A DNA stretch of 64,000 nt from Gammaproteobacteria bacterium. GTDB taxonomy: Bacteria; Pseudomonadota; Gammaproteobacteria; Steroidobacterales; GCA-2729495. Where the stretch lies: NCBI GenBank assembly GCA_030583605.1, contig CP129466.1, positions 3,107,001-3,171,000 on the forward strand, read 5' to 3'. Within the stretch, counting starts at the first letter, position 1. Each line of letters starts with the position of its first letter. Positions 12,261 to 20,032 of this stretch are shown here, in pieces. The notes beneath the pieces were generated by a model. It did no database searches. It saw nothing but the letters and a program-made list of their open reading frames with translations, and was not told where the DNA came from. Position numbers and translations under genes: made by a program.

Positions 12261-13130
12261 ATGACACACCGCCGACCCCCACGCCGGGCCCTGGCAGCGC
12301 TCGCCTGCGCTGCCCTGTTGCTCGGCGCCTGCGCGACCAACGTCGCCGGCCGCAAGCAGTTCATGCTCGTTTCGGAGCAAAGCGCCATCGCCCAGTCGAA
12401 GCAGGCCTATGTCCAGACGATGGGCAAGCTCGACTCCGAAGGCAAGCTGGTTACCGACCCGAAGCTCGTGCAACGGGTCGACGAGATCACCGGCCGGCTG
12501 ATCGCACAGGCGATTCTCTACCGCCCGGAAACGAAGGACTGGGAATGGAGTGTGCGCATCATCGACGAGCCAAAGACGGTGAATGCCTGGTGCATGGCGG
12601 GCGGCCGGATGGCGCTGTACACCGGTCTCATCCAGCAAATCGATCCCACCGACGACGAACTCGCCCAGGTGATGGGGCACGAGATCAGCCATGCGCTGCT
12701 CAACCACACCGCCGAGCGCATGTCGATGGCGATTGCGGCCCAGCTCGGTGCCGTGGCTACCGGCGTCGCGACGGACAGTGGTGCCGCGATGGCGGGTGCG
12801 GCGGCGCTGGGCGAGCTGGGACTGATGCTGCCGAACAGCCGCGGATCGGAAGCCGAAGCGGACCGCATCGGCATGGAGATCGCCGCGAAAGCGGGCTATG
12901 ACCCGCGTGCTGCCGCCACCCTGTGGCAGAAAATGGAGAAAGCAGGCGGCAAGGGGCCGCCACAGTTCCTGAGTACGCACCCGAGCCCCGCCAACCGCCA
13001 GCAGACGCTCGCGGCGCTGGCGCCGACGATGATGCCCTACTACGAGCAGGGCGGTGAGCGCCCGGTGTACCGGCTGGCCGCCACGCCGACCGCCAAGCCG
13101 CCCAAAGGGAGCAAGGCCGCGGTACGTTGA
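12261..13130 (+). CDS. M48-family metallopeptidase lipoprotein (LoiP/YcaL-like)
   Basis: A 289-residue protein beginning at ATG 12261. A basic start and hydrophobic stretch lead to the lipobox L-L-G-A-C with the acylated Cys at 24, so it is anchored in a membrane facing the periplasm. The zinc site H-E-I-S-H is at residues 140-144, and the third ligand Glu lies in the S-E-A-E-A-D-R-I-G stretch. The family includes LoiP and BepA-like quality-control proteases of the outer membrane. It is convergent with the NYN gene at 13146, with only 15 bases between their stops. Whether its target is outer-membrane proteins is inferred from relatives. Confidence 0.92.
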   Translation: MTHRRPPRRALAALACAALLLGACATNVAGRKQFMLVSEQSAIAQSKQAYVQTMGKLDSEGKLVTDPKLVQRVDEITGRLIAQAILYRPETKDWEWSVRIIDEPKTVNAWCMAGGRMALYTGLIQQIDPTDDELAQVMGHEISHALLNHTAERMSMAIAAQLGAVATGVATDSGAAMAGAAALGELGLMLPNSRGSEAEADRIGMEIAAKAGYDPRAAATLWQKMEKAGGKGPPQFLSTHPSPANRQQTLAALAPTMMPYYEQGGERPVYRLAATPTAKPPKGSKAAVR

Positions 13131-13145
13131 GCCGGCACCCGCCGG

Positions 13146-13925
13146 TTATTCGGCGCCGACGGAGCGCACCTTGTAGTTGCCCCGCTCCTTGTCGAACTGC
13201 AGCTCCAGCAGGCCCTGCTTCGCCGCATCCTCCAGCAACTCGGAGAAGCTCCGGTAGCCGTAGGCGGTTTCGTTGAAGCCGGGGTAGACGCGGCGTACGG
13301 TCTGCTTGACCAGCGAGCCCCACAGCGGGTCGTACTCGCCCGACAGCGATTCCACCGTCTCGGCCACCCGCTCCAGCGCAGTCTGCTGCTCGCTCGTCTT
13401 GGCCTTCTTGGCGCGCGTCCGCGGTCGCTGCGACACCTTGACGAGATCATCGTAGAAGATGAATTCGTCGCAACTTGCGGCCAGCAGGTTGGACGTCGAG
13501 TTGCGCACACCACAGCCGATCACGCGCTTGTCGTTTTCCTTGAGCTTGGAAACCAGCGGCGAGAAATCGCTATCGCCGGTGAGCAGGGCGAAGGCGTCAA
13601 TGTGCGATTTCGCGTAACAGAGATCCACCGCATCCACGACCATGCGAATGTCCGCGCTGTTCTTGCCGCTGATCTTGGTCTGCGGAATGTCGATCATCTC
13701 GAAGCCATTCCGGTGGAACTCGTCCATGAACTGCCGATAGCGCGTCCAGTCGCAGTACGCGCGCTTGGCGACGATGCGGCCTTTCTCCAGCAGGCGCTTC
13801 AGCACCAGCTCGATATCGAAGCGCTTGCCCTTGAGATCCTGCGCGCCGAGCGCGAGGTTCTCGAAATCCACGAACACGGCGAGCGTCAGTTCCGCCCGGC
13901 CACCGGAATCCTGTTGCTGGGCCAT
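13146..13925 (-). CDS. NYN-domain (PIN-like) protein with C-terminal OST-HTH/LOTUS-like domain
   Basis: A 259-residue protein. ATG 13925 is chosen for the GGGGAGGG sequence just upstream. The NYN fold starts with F-V-D-F-E-N-L-A near residue 17. Acidic residues follow in the I-R-M-V-V-D-A-V-D-L stretch, and L-L-T-G-D-S-D-F-S-P-L supplies the conserved Asp pair; these metal-binding acidic residues point to an RNase. After a basic linker, the last 70 residues look like a winged OST-HTH/LOTUS RNA-binding domain. Relatives are LabA/DUF88 proteins. It is likely a cytoplasmic RNA-processing or decay factor; the target is not known. Confidence 0.88.
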   Translation of the reverse strand: MAQQQDSGGRAELTLAVFVDFENLALGAQDLKGKRFDIELVLKRLLEKGRIVAKRAYCDWTRYRQFMDEFHRNGFEMIDIPQTKISGKNSADIRMVVDAVDLCYAKSHIDAFALLTGDSDFSPLVSKLKENDKRVIGCGVRNSTSNLLAASCDEFIFYDDLVKVSQRPRTRAKKAKTSEQQTALERVAETVESLSGEYDPLWGSLVKQTVRRVYPGFNETAYGYRSFSELLEDAAKQGLLELQFDKERGNYKVRSVGAE

Positions 13926-14449
13926 GCGGCCCTCCCCTTGATGCGACGACGAGCCGGCATCGTGAGAGATCGCGTCCGCGACGGCAAGCGTCACGCCGGA
14001 GGGTTCACCCTCAACTCACACCCCACCCGGATCGGCTGCCACGACCCGAGCCCTGGCGAAACCAAGCGACTTTCTTGTTCATAAACAACGTTTTATGAAG
14101 CTCCGACTGGTGTCGGACAGCGCGTAGCCGTGCCGGCAGGCTCCCGCCTTGGTCAGCGAATTGCGCCATGAACGTTTCCGGGCCGTCACGGTTTTCCATT
14201 CAGCCGCACCTGCGGCGAGCACGACCAGGACGCTCGCGCGACGCCGCGCCTTCCGGGCGGCCCGGAGTTCGTTTCACGCGGCGGACAGCGACGACTATCA
14301 GGCGGTCTCGGCACCGCCTCCAACCTAGATTATTGACCTTTGGCATGCCAAGATTCGGGCCGATTGCACTGCGGCCGCAAGCGTATCCAGGCCGCAATGG
14401 CAGTCGTGATCGCCACCACGCCAAGACCAACAACGAGGGGGGATTGCCC
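13926..14449. other. Intergenic region with a 12-bp palindrome; no gene seen
   Basis: No convincing reading frame lies in these 524 bases. A perfect palindrome TTGGCATGCCAA is at 14340-14351, about 100 bases before the start of the small exported protein, in the right place for an operator of that gene. AT-rich stretches near 14070-14100 could hold the promoter of the divergent NYN gene. No RNA gene was recognised. Confidence 0.4.
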
Positions 14450-14800
14450 ATGATGATTAAAGCAGCGGCCAGAATCGCGGCCGTCGCATTGTTCGCCGCA
14501 GGCCCGTTCGCCGGCGTCGCTCTCGCCGCGGACGATGCAGGACACTGCCAATATGTGCAGCAGAACATGTTCGCTGGCCCGTTCAAGGTTTGCGAGATGC
14601 CGATCGACGCGGCCAAGTGCGAGGAACTGGGCAAGACCGACGAGAACAGCGATGCGGTGCACGCGGCCGGCGCCTGCCCCGTCGAAGGCCTGGTCGGCAC
14701 CTGCGACAAGGGTGCGACCAAGCTGCTTTACTTCGAAGGCGATCCCGCGGGTCTCGAGATCGGTTGTGGATTCCAGGGCGGCACCTGGGTGAACCCGTAG
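14450..14800 (+). CDS. Small exported cysteine-rich protein of unknown function
   Basis: A 116-residue protein with a strong ribosome-binding site (GAGGGGGG) eight bases before ATG 14450. A signal peptide ends V-A-L-A-A near residue 26. The mature protein of about 90 residues holds six Cys (in H-C-Q-Y, V-C-E-M, K-C-E-E, A-C-P-V, T-C-D-K and G-C-G-F), an even number that suits three disulphides in the periplasm. There is no C-x-x-C-H heme site. A perfect intrinsic terminator follows, so it is a single-gene transcript, probably well expressed. I do not recognise the family. Confidence 0.8.
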   Translation: MMIKAAARIAAVALFAAGPFAGVALAADDAGHCQYVQQNMFAGPFKVCEMPIDAAKCEELGKTDENSDAVHAAGACPVEGLVGTCDKGATKLLYFEGDPAGLEIGCGFQGGTWVNP

Positions 14801-14830
14801 CGCCGCTACCGCTGCACGTCACATCGACGA

Positions 14831-14862
14831 AAAAAGCCTTCCCTGCGGGAAGGCTTTTTTTT
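14831..14862 (+). terminator. Rho-independent terminator
   Basis: An 8-bp GC-rich stem (GCCTTCCC at 14836-14843 with GGGAAGGC at 14847-14854) closes a TGC loop. It is flanked by an A run before and an eight-T run after. It works in both directions in principle and ends the small Cys-rich gene 30 bases upstream. Confidence 0.95.
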
Positions 14863-15039
14863 GTTTTGACGATGACTCCAGCCCGGTACTTGGCTGGACT
14901 GCGCCGTAGTTCGATACAGCAGGTTTATCAATAACTTACGCGCGTCTATCATATGCCGGTGCTTTCTGAAACCTGACCCGGCTTCCCCTCTCGCCGCTCC
15001 TATGTGGCTCTTGGAATCGGGTCGTTCCAAGGAGTCATC

Positions 15040-15410
15040 ATGGCAAAGATCAAGCTCACCAAGACCGCCGTGGAGGCGGCGCAACCCCAGGCCAAGGATG
15101 TCGAACTGCGGGATACCGTGGTGCCCGGCTTCCTGTGCAAGATTACCCCGGCGTGCTGCGCAAGATGTTCAATTTAGCCGAGGTGTGGGGCTACCGCCCG
15201 GACGGCACGAATCCGTGCCGTCATGTTCCGATGTTCCCGCCCGGCGAGGAAACCCGGCTCATCGTGGACGACGAGCTGGCGTTGATCTTCCGCCATCTGG
15301 AGAAGCTGGAGGCGGAAGGACTGGAGAACTACGTCATTCCGCTGGCGATCCGCCTGCAATTCGAGTTCGCGAGCCGCCGCTCCGAAATCTGCACGCTCGA
15401 ATGGCGTGGC
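15040..15410 (+). pseudogene. Tyrosine-recombinase integrase remnant (internal deletion, 3' end lost)
   Basis: AAGGAG precedes ATG 15040, and the first 35 residues (M-A-K-I-K-L-T-K-T-A-V-E, ending V-P-G-F-L-C-K-I-T) match the arm-binding start of DUF4102 phage/ICE integrases. Near 15140-15155 the reading shifts frame and jumps to the middle of the core-binding domain (L-R-K-M-F-N-L-A-E-V-W-G-Y-R-P-D-G). That segment runs to the first catalytic Arg box (R-R-S-E-I-C-T-L-E-W) and stops there. The H-x-x-R and Tyr boxes are absent, so it cannot be active. About a hundred residues are missing at the junction. It continues in frame into a trbI start. Confidence 0.85.
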
Positions 15411-15425
15411 ACGGAGGAACTAACC

Positions 15426-15638
15426 ATGAGCCAGGACGATACCCCTGACCTTGCCACGCCGCAGGCGGGCAAGGTCGCGCCCGAGGCGGTGGCGCTGCGC
15501 GCCCAGCCACGTGCTGTGACCCGGCTGAAGCGGCGCACGCTGGCCATGCTCGTCGGCGGCCTGTCGGTCGCCGTACTCGGGGCCACCATCTGGTCGTTGC
15601 AACCGCAGCGGCGCGGCGCGGGCGGGCTTGCAGGCTGA
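15426..15638 (+). pseudogene. trbI: Truncated trbI (conjugal transfer protein), N-terminal part only
   Basis: Seventy residues starting M-S-Q-D-D-T-P-D-L, with V-A-P-E-A-V-A-L-R-A-Q-P-R and a membrane segment around residues 40-60, match the N-terminus of TrbI, the VirB10-like scaffold of the Trb mating-pair system. Full TrbI proteins are several times longer. The original GGAGGAACTAACC ribosome-binding site is kept. The frame ends after W-S-L-Q-P-Q-R-R-G, just before the convergent sensor kinase gene. It is a leftover of an integrative conjugative element and cannot work alone. Confidence 0.8.
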
Positions 15639-15646
15639 CCGTGTAT

Positions 15647-17032
15647 TCAGCTCGGCGAATTACCAAAAAGGCTGCCCGAGCCGATCAACAGGTTGTTATC
15701 ACTCATCGTAGTGGGAAGAGTCAGGCATGCCTCGAAGCCTGAATCCTGTCCGGGCCTCGGCGACTTCAGGACCAACGCACTGCCGATGCGCTGGGCAATC
15801 GCATGAACGATCGCCAGCCCAAGACCACTGCCATCCCTGAGCTTTCCCGCGCGCTCGAATCGGTCCGCCAGCCGGGCAAGGGTTTCGTTCGGCACGACAG
15901 GCCCATCGTTGGCGACCGTCAGTACGCCGTCGCTGGCCAGCGAAACATGGATGGGCGTGCCGTCCGCGCCATGGCGCAGGGCGTTTTCGACGAGGTTGCG
16001 ATAGAGGATCGCGAACACGTCGGGATCGAGATCCGACATCAGGGGATCGGCCGGCAGCGACAGGGAGATTCGATCTGCGCCCGCCGTGCGAGACAACTCG
16101 TCGGCCAGGATGCGCGCTACGGGCCGCAGATCCGAGACCTGTTCCAGGCGCAGCCGTCCGCCTTCGGCCCGTGCCAGTTGCATCAAGCGTTCGGAGAGCC
16201 GCGTCAGGCGCTTGAGTGTCGCTTCGATATCGGATGCGCGGGCCTTTGCCGCCGGGTCGCCCGTCTCTGCCTGCAGGCGCTGGGCCTGCGCGATGGCGCC
16301 CGCCAGTGGCGTGCGCAGTTCATGGGCGGCATTGGCGGCGAAGCTGCGCTCGGCTTCGAAGGCGGCGCCGAGCCGCCCGAGCAAGCCGTTCAGGGTCTCG
16401 GCCACCGGCGCGACCTCTGCCGGCAGTTCATCCGCCGGGACCAGCGACAGATCGCGTACCCCACGTGCCGCCAGCCGTTCACGGAAGCGCCGCAAGGGGG
16501 CCAGGGTCGTACGCACGGTCAGCACGATGGCCAGCAGCGCAATGGGCAGAAAAATCAACAAGGGCAGAACCAAACCCATCTGGATTTCACGCGCCACGAC
16601 CATACGATGCGCCAGCGGTTCGGCGACAGTGAGCCGGATAGAGCCTTGCAGTGTCTCTTCGCTGTAGAAGCGGTGGGTTGTGGACTGACTGAATCCGATG
16701 CCACTCCAATGAGGGAAGACCACCGGGTTGGCGTCGTGCGAAAGCAGCAGGATGCGTCCTTGGGCATCGCGCACGGCATAGGTGAGCAGTTCGTTATGCT
16801 CGCGGATTTCGGCCAGGCGCTGGGTCACCCCTTCTTCCTCACGCCCAAGAACGTCTGCGACTGCCAGCGGCAGGATTCGCTGCGCCGTTTCCTGGAGGGC
16901 CGAGTCAAAGATTTCCTCGATGGCATTGCGCACCAGGACCGCCGTCACTGAGGCGGCACCGATCCAGAGCCCCGTCAGCAGGATTCCCAGCGAAAGCCCC
17001 AGGCGCCGCTGCAGGCTTCCGGGCATCCTCAT
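15647..17032 (-). CDS. Two-component sensor histidine kinase (QseC/TctE-like)
   Basis: A 461-residue kinase starting at ATG 17032, which overlaps the TGA of the response regulator gene (ATGA), so the pair is translationally coupled. Two membrane segments (about residues 12-34 and 153-173) bracket a periplasmic sensor of about 120 residues. A HAMP-like linker follows. The phospho-acceptor is His237 in F-A-A-N-A-A-H-E-L-R-T-P. N-box (N-L-V-E-N-A-L-R-H) and G-box (D-G-S-G-L-G-L-A-I-V) are intact. It likely senses a periplasmic redox or metal state and controls the divergent flavin operon; that target is inferred from position. Its stop lies eight bases from the trbI remnant. Confidence 0.93.
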   Translation of the reverse strand: MRMPGSLQRRLGLSLGILLTGLWIGAASVTAVLVRNAIEEIFDSALQETAQRILPLAVADVLGREEEGVTQRLAEIREHNELLTYAVRDAQGRILLLSHDANPVVFPHWSGIGFSQSTTHRFYSEETLQGSIRLTVAEPLAHRMVVAREIQMGLVLPLLIFLPIALLAIVLTVRTTLAPLRRFRERLAARGVRDLSLVPADELPAEVAPVAETLNGLLGRLGAAFEAERSFAANAAHELRTPLAGAIAQAQRLQAETGDPAAKARASDIEATLKRLTRLSERLMQLARAEGGRLRLEQVSDLRPVARILADELSRTAGADRISLSLPADPLMSDLDPDVFAILYRNLVENALRHGADGTPIHVSLASDGVLTVANDGPVVPNETLARLADRFERAGKLRDGSGLGLAIVHAIAQRIGSALVLKSPRPGQDSGFEACLTLPTTMSDNNLLIGSGSLFGNSPS

Positions 17033-17688
17033 GCCTGCCCCAACCGATAGCCCAGTCCGCGTTCGGTCACGATGATCTCGGCGCCCAGCTTCTTGCGCAG
17101 GCGGCTGACATGCACCTCGATGGCGTTGCTCTCCACTTCGGCATCGAAGGCATAAAGCTTTTCCTCCAACTGCGCTTTCGAGAGCAACTGGCCGGGTCGG
17201 GACAGGAATGCCTCGAACAACGCCCATTCGCGCGCCGTCAGCGGCACCAGGCGGCCGTCACGGCGGATGCTGCGTGCGGCCAGATCGATCTGGAGTGATC
17301 CATGGATGACGATAGGATTGGGGTTGCCTCTGTATCGACGCGCAACCGATCCGATGCGCGCCGACAATTCGGCCAGATCAAAGGGCTTCACGAGATAGTC
17401 GTCGGCGCCGGCATTCAGCCCCTCGATCCGGTCTGACACCTGATCAAGGGCCGTCAGGATGATGACCGGTGTGGCCGTACCCCGTGCGCGCAGGCGCCGC
17501 AGGAAGGGAATGCCCTGGCCATCGGGCAACATCAGGTCCAGCAGAACGAGGTCGTAAGGCACACCCGCGATCGCATGGTCCGCCGCATCGAGGCGACGCA
17601 CCCAATCCACGGAATGGCCATCGCTCGCAATCTGGTCGCGCACGGCTGCGCCCAACACGTCGTCGTCTTCAATCAGCAGGACACGCAT
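17029..17688 (-). CDS. OmpR-family response regulator (QseB-like)
   Basis: A 219-residue regulator. The receiver has the acidic pair E-D-D at 7-9, the phosphorylated Asp51 in L-L-D-L-M-L-P-D, and the conserved Lys in Y-L-V-K-P-F. The C-terminal winged helix (about 125-217) ends with the OmpR wing T-E-R-G-L-G-Y-R-L. It starts divergently 129 bases from the PepSY gene at 17818, and its own operator probably lies in that gap. Together with the kinase it forms a complete two-component system. Confidence 0.95.
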   Translation of the reverse strand: MRVLLIEDDDVLGAAVRDQIASDGHSVDWVRRLDAADHAIAGVPYDLVLLDLMLPDGQGIPFLRRLRARGTATPVIILTALDQVSDRIEGLNAGADDYLVKPFDLAELSARIGSVARRYRGNPNPIVIHGSLQIDLAARSIRRDGRLVPLTAREWALFEAFLSRPGQLLSKAQLEEKLYAFDAEVESNAIEVHVSRLRKKLGAEIIVTERGLGYRLGQA

Positions 17689-17817
17689 TGAACCTTTCCT
17701 CTATGGGCCAACGCAACGGCATACCTGACGGCAACCTGAAGCAATTTTCGCTCAGGGCTCAGGCTGCGGTCACGTTGGCAGAGCATCCTCAAGCCATCAA
17801 GGATAAAGGAGCTCACC

Positions 17818-18210
17818 ATGAAAACATTCCTGCCGATTGCCGTAGTGATCGCGCTGACTGCCTCTGGTGCCGCGCTGGCTGACGACGATTGCCACCGACC
17901 CATGGCCGAATGGCAGTCCCGCGAAACCGTTACGGCCCGTGTAACGGAACTGGGCATCACGACAGAGCGCCTGCGCATCGACGATGGCTGCTACGAAGTC
18001 CGTGGCCGGGACGGTGACGGCAACCAGATTCGTTTGAAGATCGACCCGGCATCGCTCGCGGTCCAGAAACTGGAGGTCCGCTTCCGCTCTGGCGCCGACT
18101 CGTCGCGCTACCTGCCTGCTGGGCGAGGTCAAGCGGCCAAGACGGGCAAGCCCTCTGATGACAAATCGCGGCGCCCGCCCGCCCCGGCGGCGCCGGAGGG
18201 CACGCGCTAA
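17818..18210 (+). CDS. Exported PepSY-domain protein
   Basis: A 130-residue protein with AAGGAG upstream of ATG 17818 and a signal peptide ending A-L-A (about residue 20). The mature protein begins D-D-D-C-H-R-P-M and contains a PepSY-type segment (residues 30-85: V-T-A-R-V-T-E-L-G, then Y-E-V-R-G-R-D-G-D-G-N-Q and V-Q-K-L-E). A Pro/Lys/Arg-rich disordered tail follows. PepSY domains are found in periplasmic regulators and redox partners. It is the first gene of the flavin operon and lies 10 bases before the flavocytochrome gene. It may bind the sensor kinase or modulate the reductase; neither can be shown here. Confidence 0.8.
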   Translation: MKTFLPIAVVIALTASGAALADDDCHRPMAEWQSRETVTARVTELGITTERLRIDDGCYEVRGRDGDGNQIRLKIDPASLAVQKLEVRFRSGADSSRYLPAGRGQAAKTGKPSDDKSRRPPAPAAPEGTR

Positions 18211-18220
18211 GGAGTGCACC

Positions 18221-19489
18221 ATGTACCTGACGGGATCGATATTGGCCACCCTGGCCGTTCTGTACGCGGCCGTGCTTGGTGCACAGACTTATGCGCCCGA
18301 TGGTGCGGACGTCGCAATAGGCATTGCGCTGGGCGCGGCATCCATTGCTGCCATGAGTCTGGCCTTGGTCTTGTCCGCACGCCCGCGTTGGGCCGAACCC
18401 CTGTTTGGGGGGCTCGATCGGATGTATGAGGTTCATAAATGGCTGGGAATTGCCGCACTGGCCCTGATGATCGGGCACAACACCTTCGAGCCCGAGCTAG
18501 AAAATGTCGTGCGCGAAACGCGACTGGGGGAATTTGCTTCGGACGTCGGTGAAGTCGCATTCAATGGCCTCATCGGGCTGATCCTGGTCAGTTGGATCAA
18601 GCGGATTCCCTTCACTCGACTGGAGTTGCCCTGGCCGATCTGGCGCTTCACTCACCGCTTCACAGGGCTTCTGTTTGCCGTCGCCGCATTCCACCAGCTT
18701 GCCATCGATCAGCCCGCCGGCCTGGATGGCACGCTCGGCCTGTACCTGAATGCCTTGAGCCTGGCAGGGTTGGCGGCTTGGCTGTTCATGCAGTTCGTCG
18801 CACCGTACCTGCGTCCGCGTGCATTTGTGCTGGAGAACATCGACCAGCACGGAACGGTCGCGGAAGTGATGCTGCGCCCAGAAGGGCGAGCCCTGCGCTG
18901 GCGGCCGGGTCAGTTCGCCTTCCTGTCGGCCTCCGATGTGGGGATGGCCGAGGCTCATCCCTTCACCATAGCGAGTGCACCGAGTGCGGACGGTCGCGTC
19001 CGCTTCGCCATCAAATCCCTGGGCAACTGGACCCGGCGTCTGCCCGAACGTCTGTCACCCGGTAAACGCCTGCGGCTCGAGGGGCCTTACGGTCGGTTCG
19101 TTTTCCGCAGGCGCGTGCGGCGCCAGGTATGGCTGGCCGGCGGCATCGGCATCACACCTTTCCTGGCTTGGGCCGAGGCATTGACCGATGCCGACCAGCA
19201 GGAGATCGCTCTGGTCTGGGTGGTGACGACGCGACCCGAAGCTTTCGCCGCAGAACGCTTGGCGACCATTGCCGCACGCCATCCCGGCCTGACGGTGCAT
19301 GTCATGGCCAGCGCCGAAGACGGGTGCTTGACAGCGCAACGGCTAATCCAGTTGGTGCCCTTCCCGCTGTGCGAATCGGAGCTGTTTTATTGCGGACCGG
19401 CTGGCCTGCGTGATGCGGTCGTGTCGGGACTCCAGGCGACGGGGCAGCGCCCACGTCGCGTTCATCACGAGGTGTTCGCGCTGCGCTAG
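18221..19489 (+). CDS. Ferric reductase-like membrane flavocytochrome (FRD/NOX type)
   Basis: A 422-residue protein starting at ATG 18221 after GGAGTGCACC. The N-terminal half has about six membrane helices. Paired heme-ligand candidates are visible: His in V-H-K-W-L-G and I-G-H-N, then in T-H-R-F-T-G and F-H-Q-L. The C-terminal half is a ferredoxin-NADP reductase module: R-W-R-P-G-Q-F-A-F, H-P-F-T-I-A-S-A-P (FAD), G-P-Y-G-R-F, then A-G-G-I-G-I-T-P-F and F-Y-C-G-P-A-G-L (NAD(P)H). It would carry electrons from cytoplasmic NAD(P)H through hemes to the periplasm. The acceptor could be iron, another metal or the flavinylated DUF2271 protein next to it. Confidence 0.9.
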   Translation: MYLTGSILATLAVLYAAVLGAQTYAPDGADVAIGIALGAASIAAMSLALVLSARPRWAEPLFGGLDRMYEVHKWLGIAALALMIGHNTFEPELENVVRETRLGEFASDVGEVAFNGLIGLILVSWIKRIPFTRLELPWPIWRFTHRFTGLLFAVAAFHQLAIDQPAGLDGTLGLYLNALSLAGLAAWLFMQFVAPYLRPRAFVLENIDQHGTVAEVMLRPEGRALRWRPGQFAFLSASDVGMAEAHPFTIASAPSADGRVRFAIKSLGNWTRRLPERLSPGKRLRLEGPYGRFVFRRRVRRQVWLAGGIGITPFLAWAEALTDADQQEIALVWVVTTRPEAFAAERLATIAARHPGLTVHVMASAEDGCLTAQRLIQLVPFPLCESELFYCGPAGLRDAVVSGLQATGQRPRRVHHEVFALR

Positions 19490-19540
19490 AGGCGCCTGCA
19501 CCTCCACGAACGACATCGTTCTACTTGCGAAGGAATCATC

Positions 19541-20011
19541 ATGAAAAAGCTCGTCTCTTGCCTGGCCCTGTCCGCAGCCATGGCGCTGCCTAACCTGGCT
19601 GCGGCACGTCCGGTCACTTTGACCACCACGCTCAAGAACTATGGCGGCAATGGCGCCTACCTGGCGCTGTACCTGACCGATGCAAACGGCGCCTATGTGC
19701 GCACACTGTGGGTCGCGGGTAAGAAATCGAAGTATTACAAGCACCTGCCGGACTGGTATCGCGCGACTGGCGGCAACCGCTCGCAGATCGATGGCATCAC
19801 CGGTGCCAGCGTGGGCGCAGGCCGCAGCCTGAAGGTGACGGTGGACTTGGCCGATGCCCTGTTCGATGCGGGCTACAAGCTGAACGTGGATGCCGCCGCG
19901 GAGGATATGCAGGACAGTCCACGTGACGTTTCGGTGCCATTGACGACCGCCGGGGCTGGCAAGCCCGTCGCCGGGCGGCGCTATGTCGCCGGCTTCAGCT
20001 ACGGCCTCTGA
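19541..20011 (+). CDS. Exported DUF2271 protein with an ApbE flavinylation motif
   Basis: A 156-residue protein with a signal peptide ending A-A-A (about residue 21), followed by a compact beta-rich domain. Residues 84-90 read D-G-I-T-G-A-S. This fits the D-x-x-[S/T]-G-A-[T/S] site where ApbE attaches FMN covalently, with Thr87 as the predicted acceptor. The apbE gene lies in the same operon, as do two flavin reductases. The natural reading is that this is a small periplasmic covalent flavoprotein taking electrons from a membrane reductase. DUF2271 proteins have been linked to extracytosolic flavinylation in comparative genomics; the motif here is seen directly, the modification is inferred. 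Confidence 0.82.
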   Translation: MKKLVSCLALSAAMALPNLAAARPVTLTTTLKNYGGNGAYLALYLTDANGAYVRTLWVAGKKSKYYKHLPDWYRATGGNRSQIDGITGASVGAGRSLKVTVDLADALFDAGYKLNVDAAAEDMQDSPRDVSVPLTTAGAGKPVAGRRYVAGFSYGL

Positions 20012-20032
20012 TCCTGATCGGAAGCTGCCGCG

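Noticed and set aside
14340..14358. Possible sigma-54 promoter at the TTGGCATGCC sequence
   Set aside because: The expected GC element at -12 is absent at the correct spacing; the sequence is better read as a plain palindrome.
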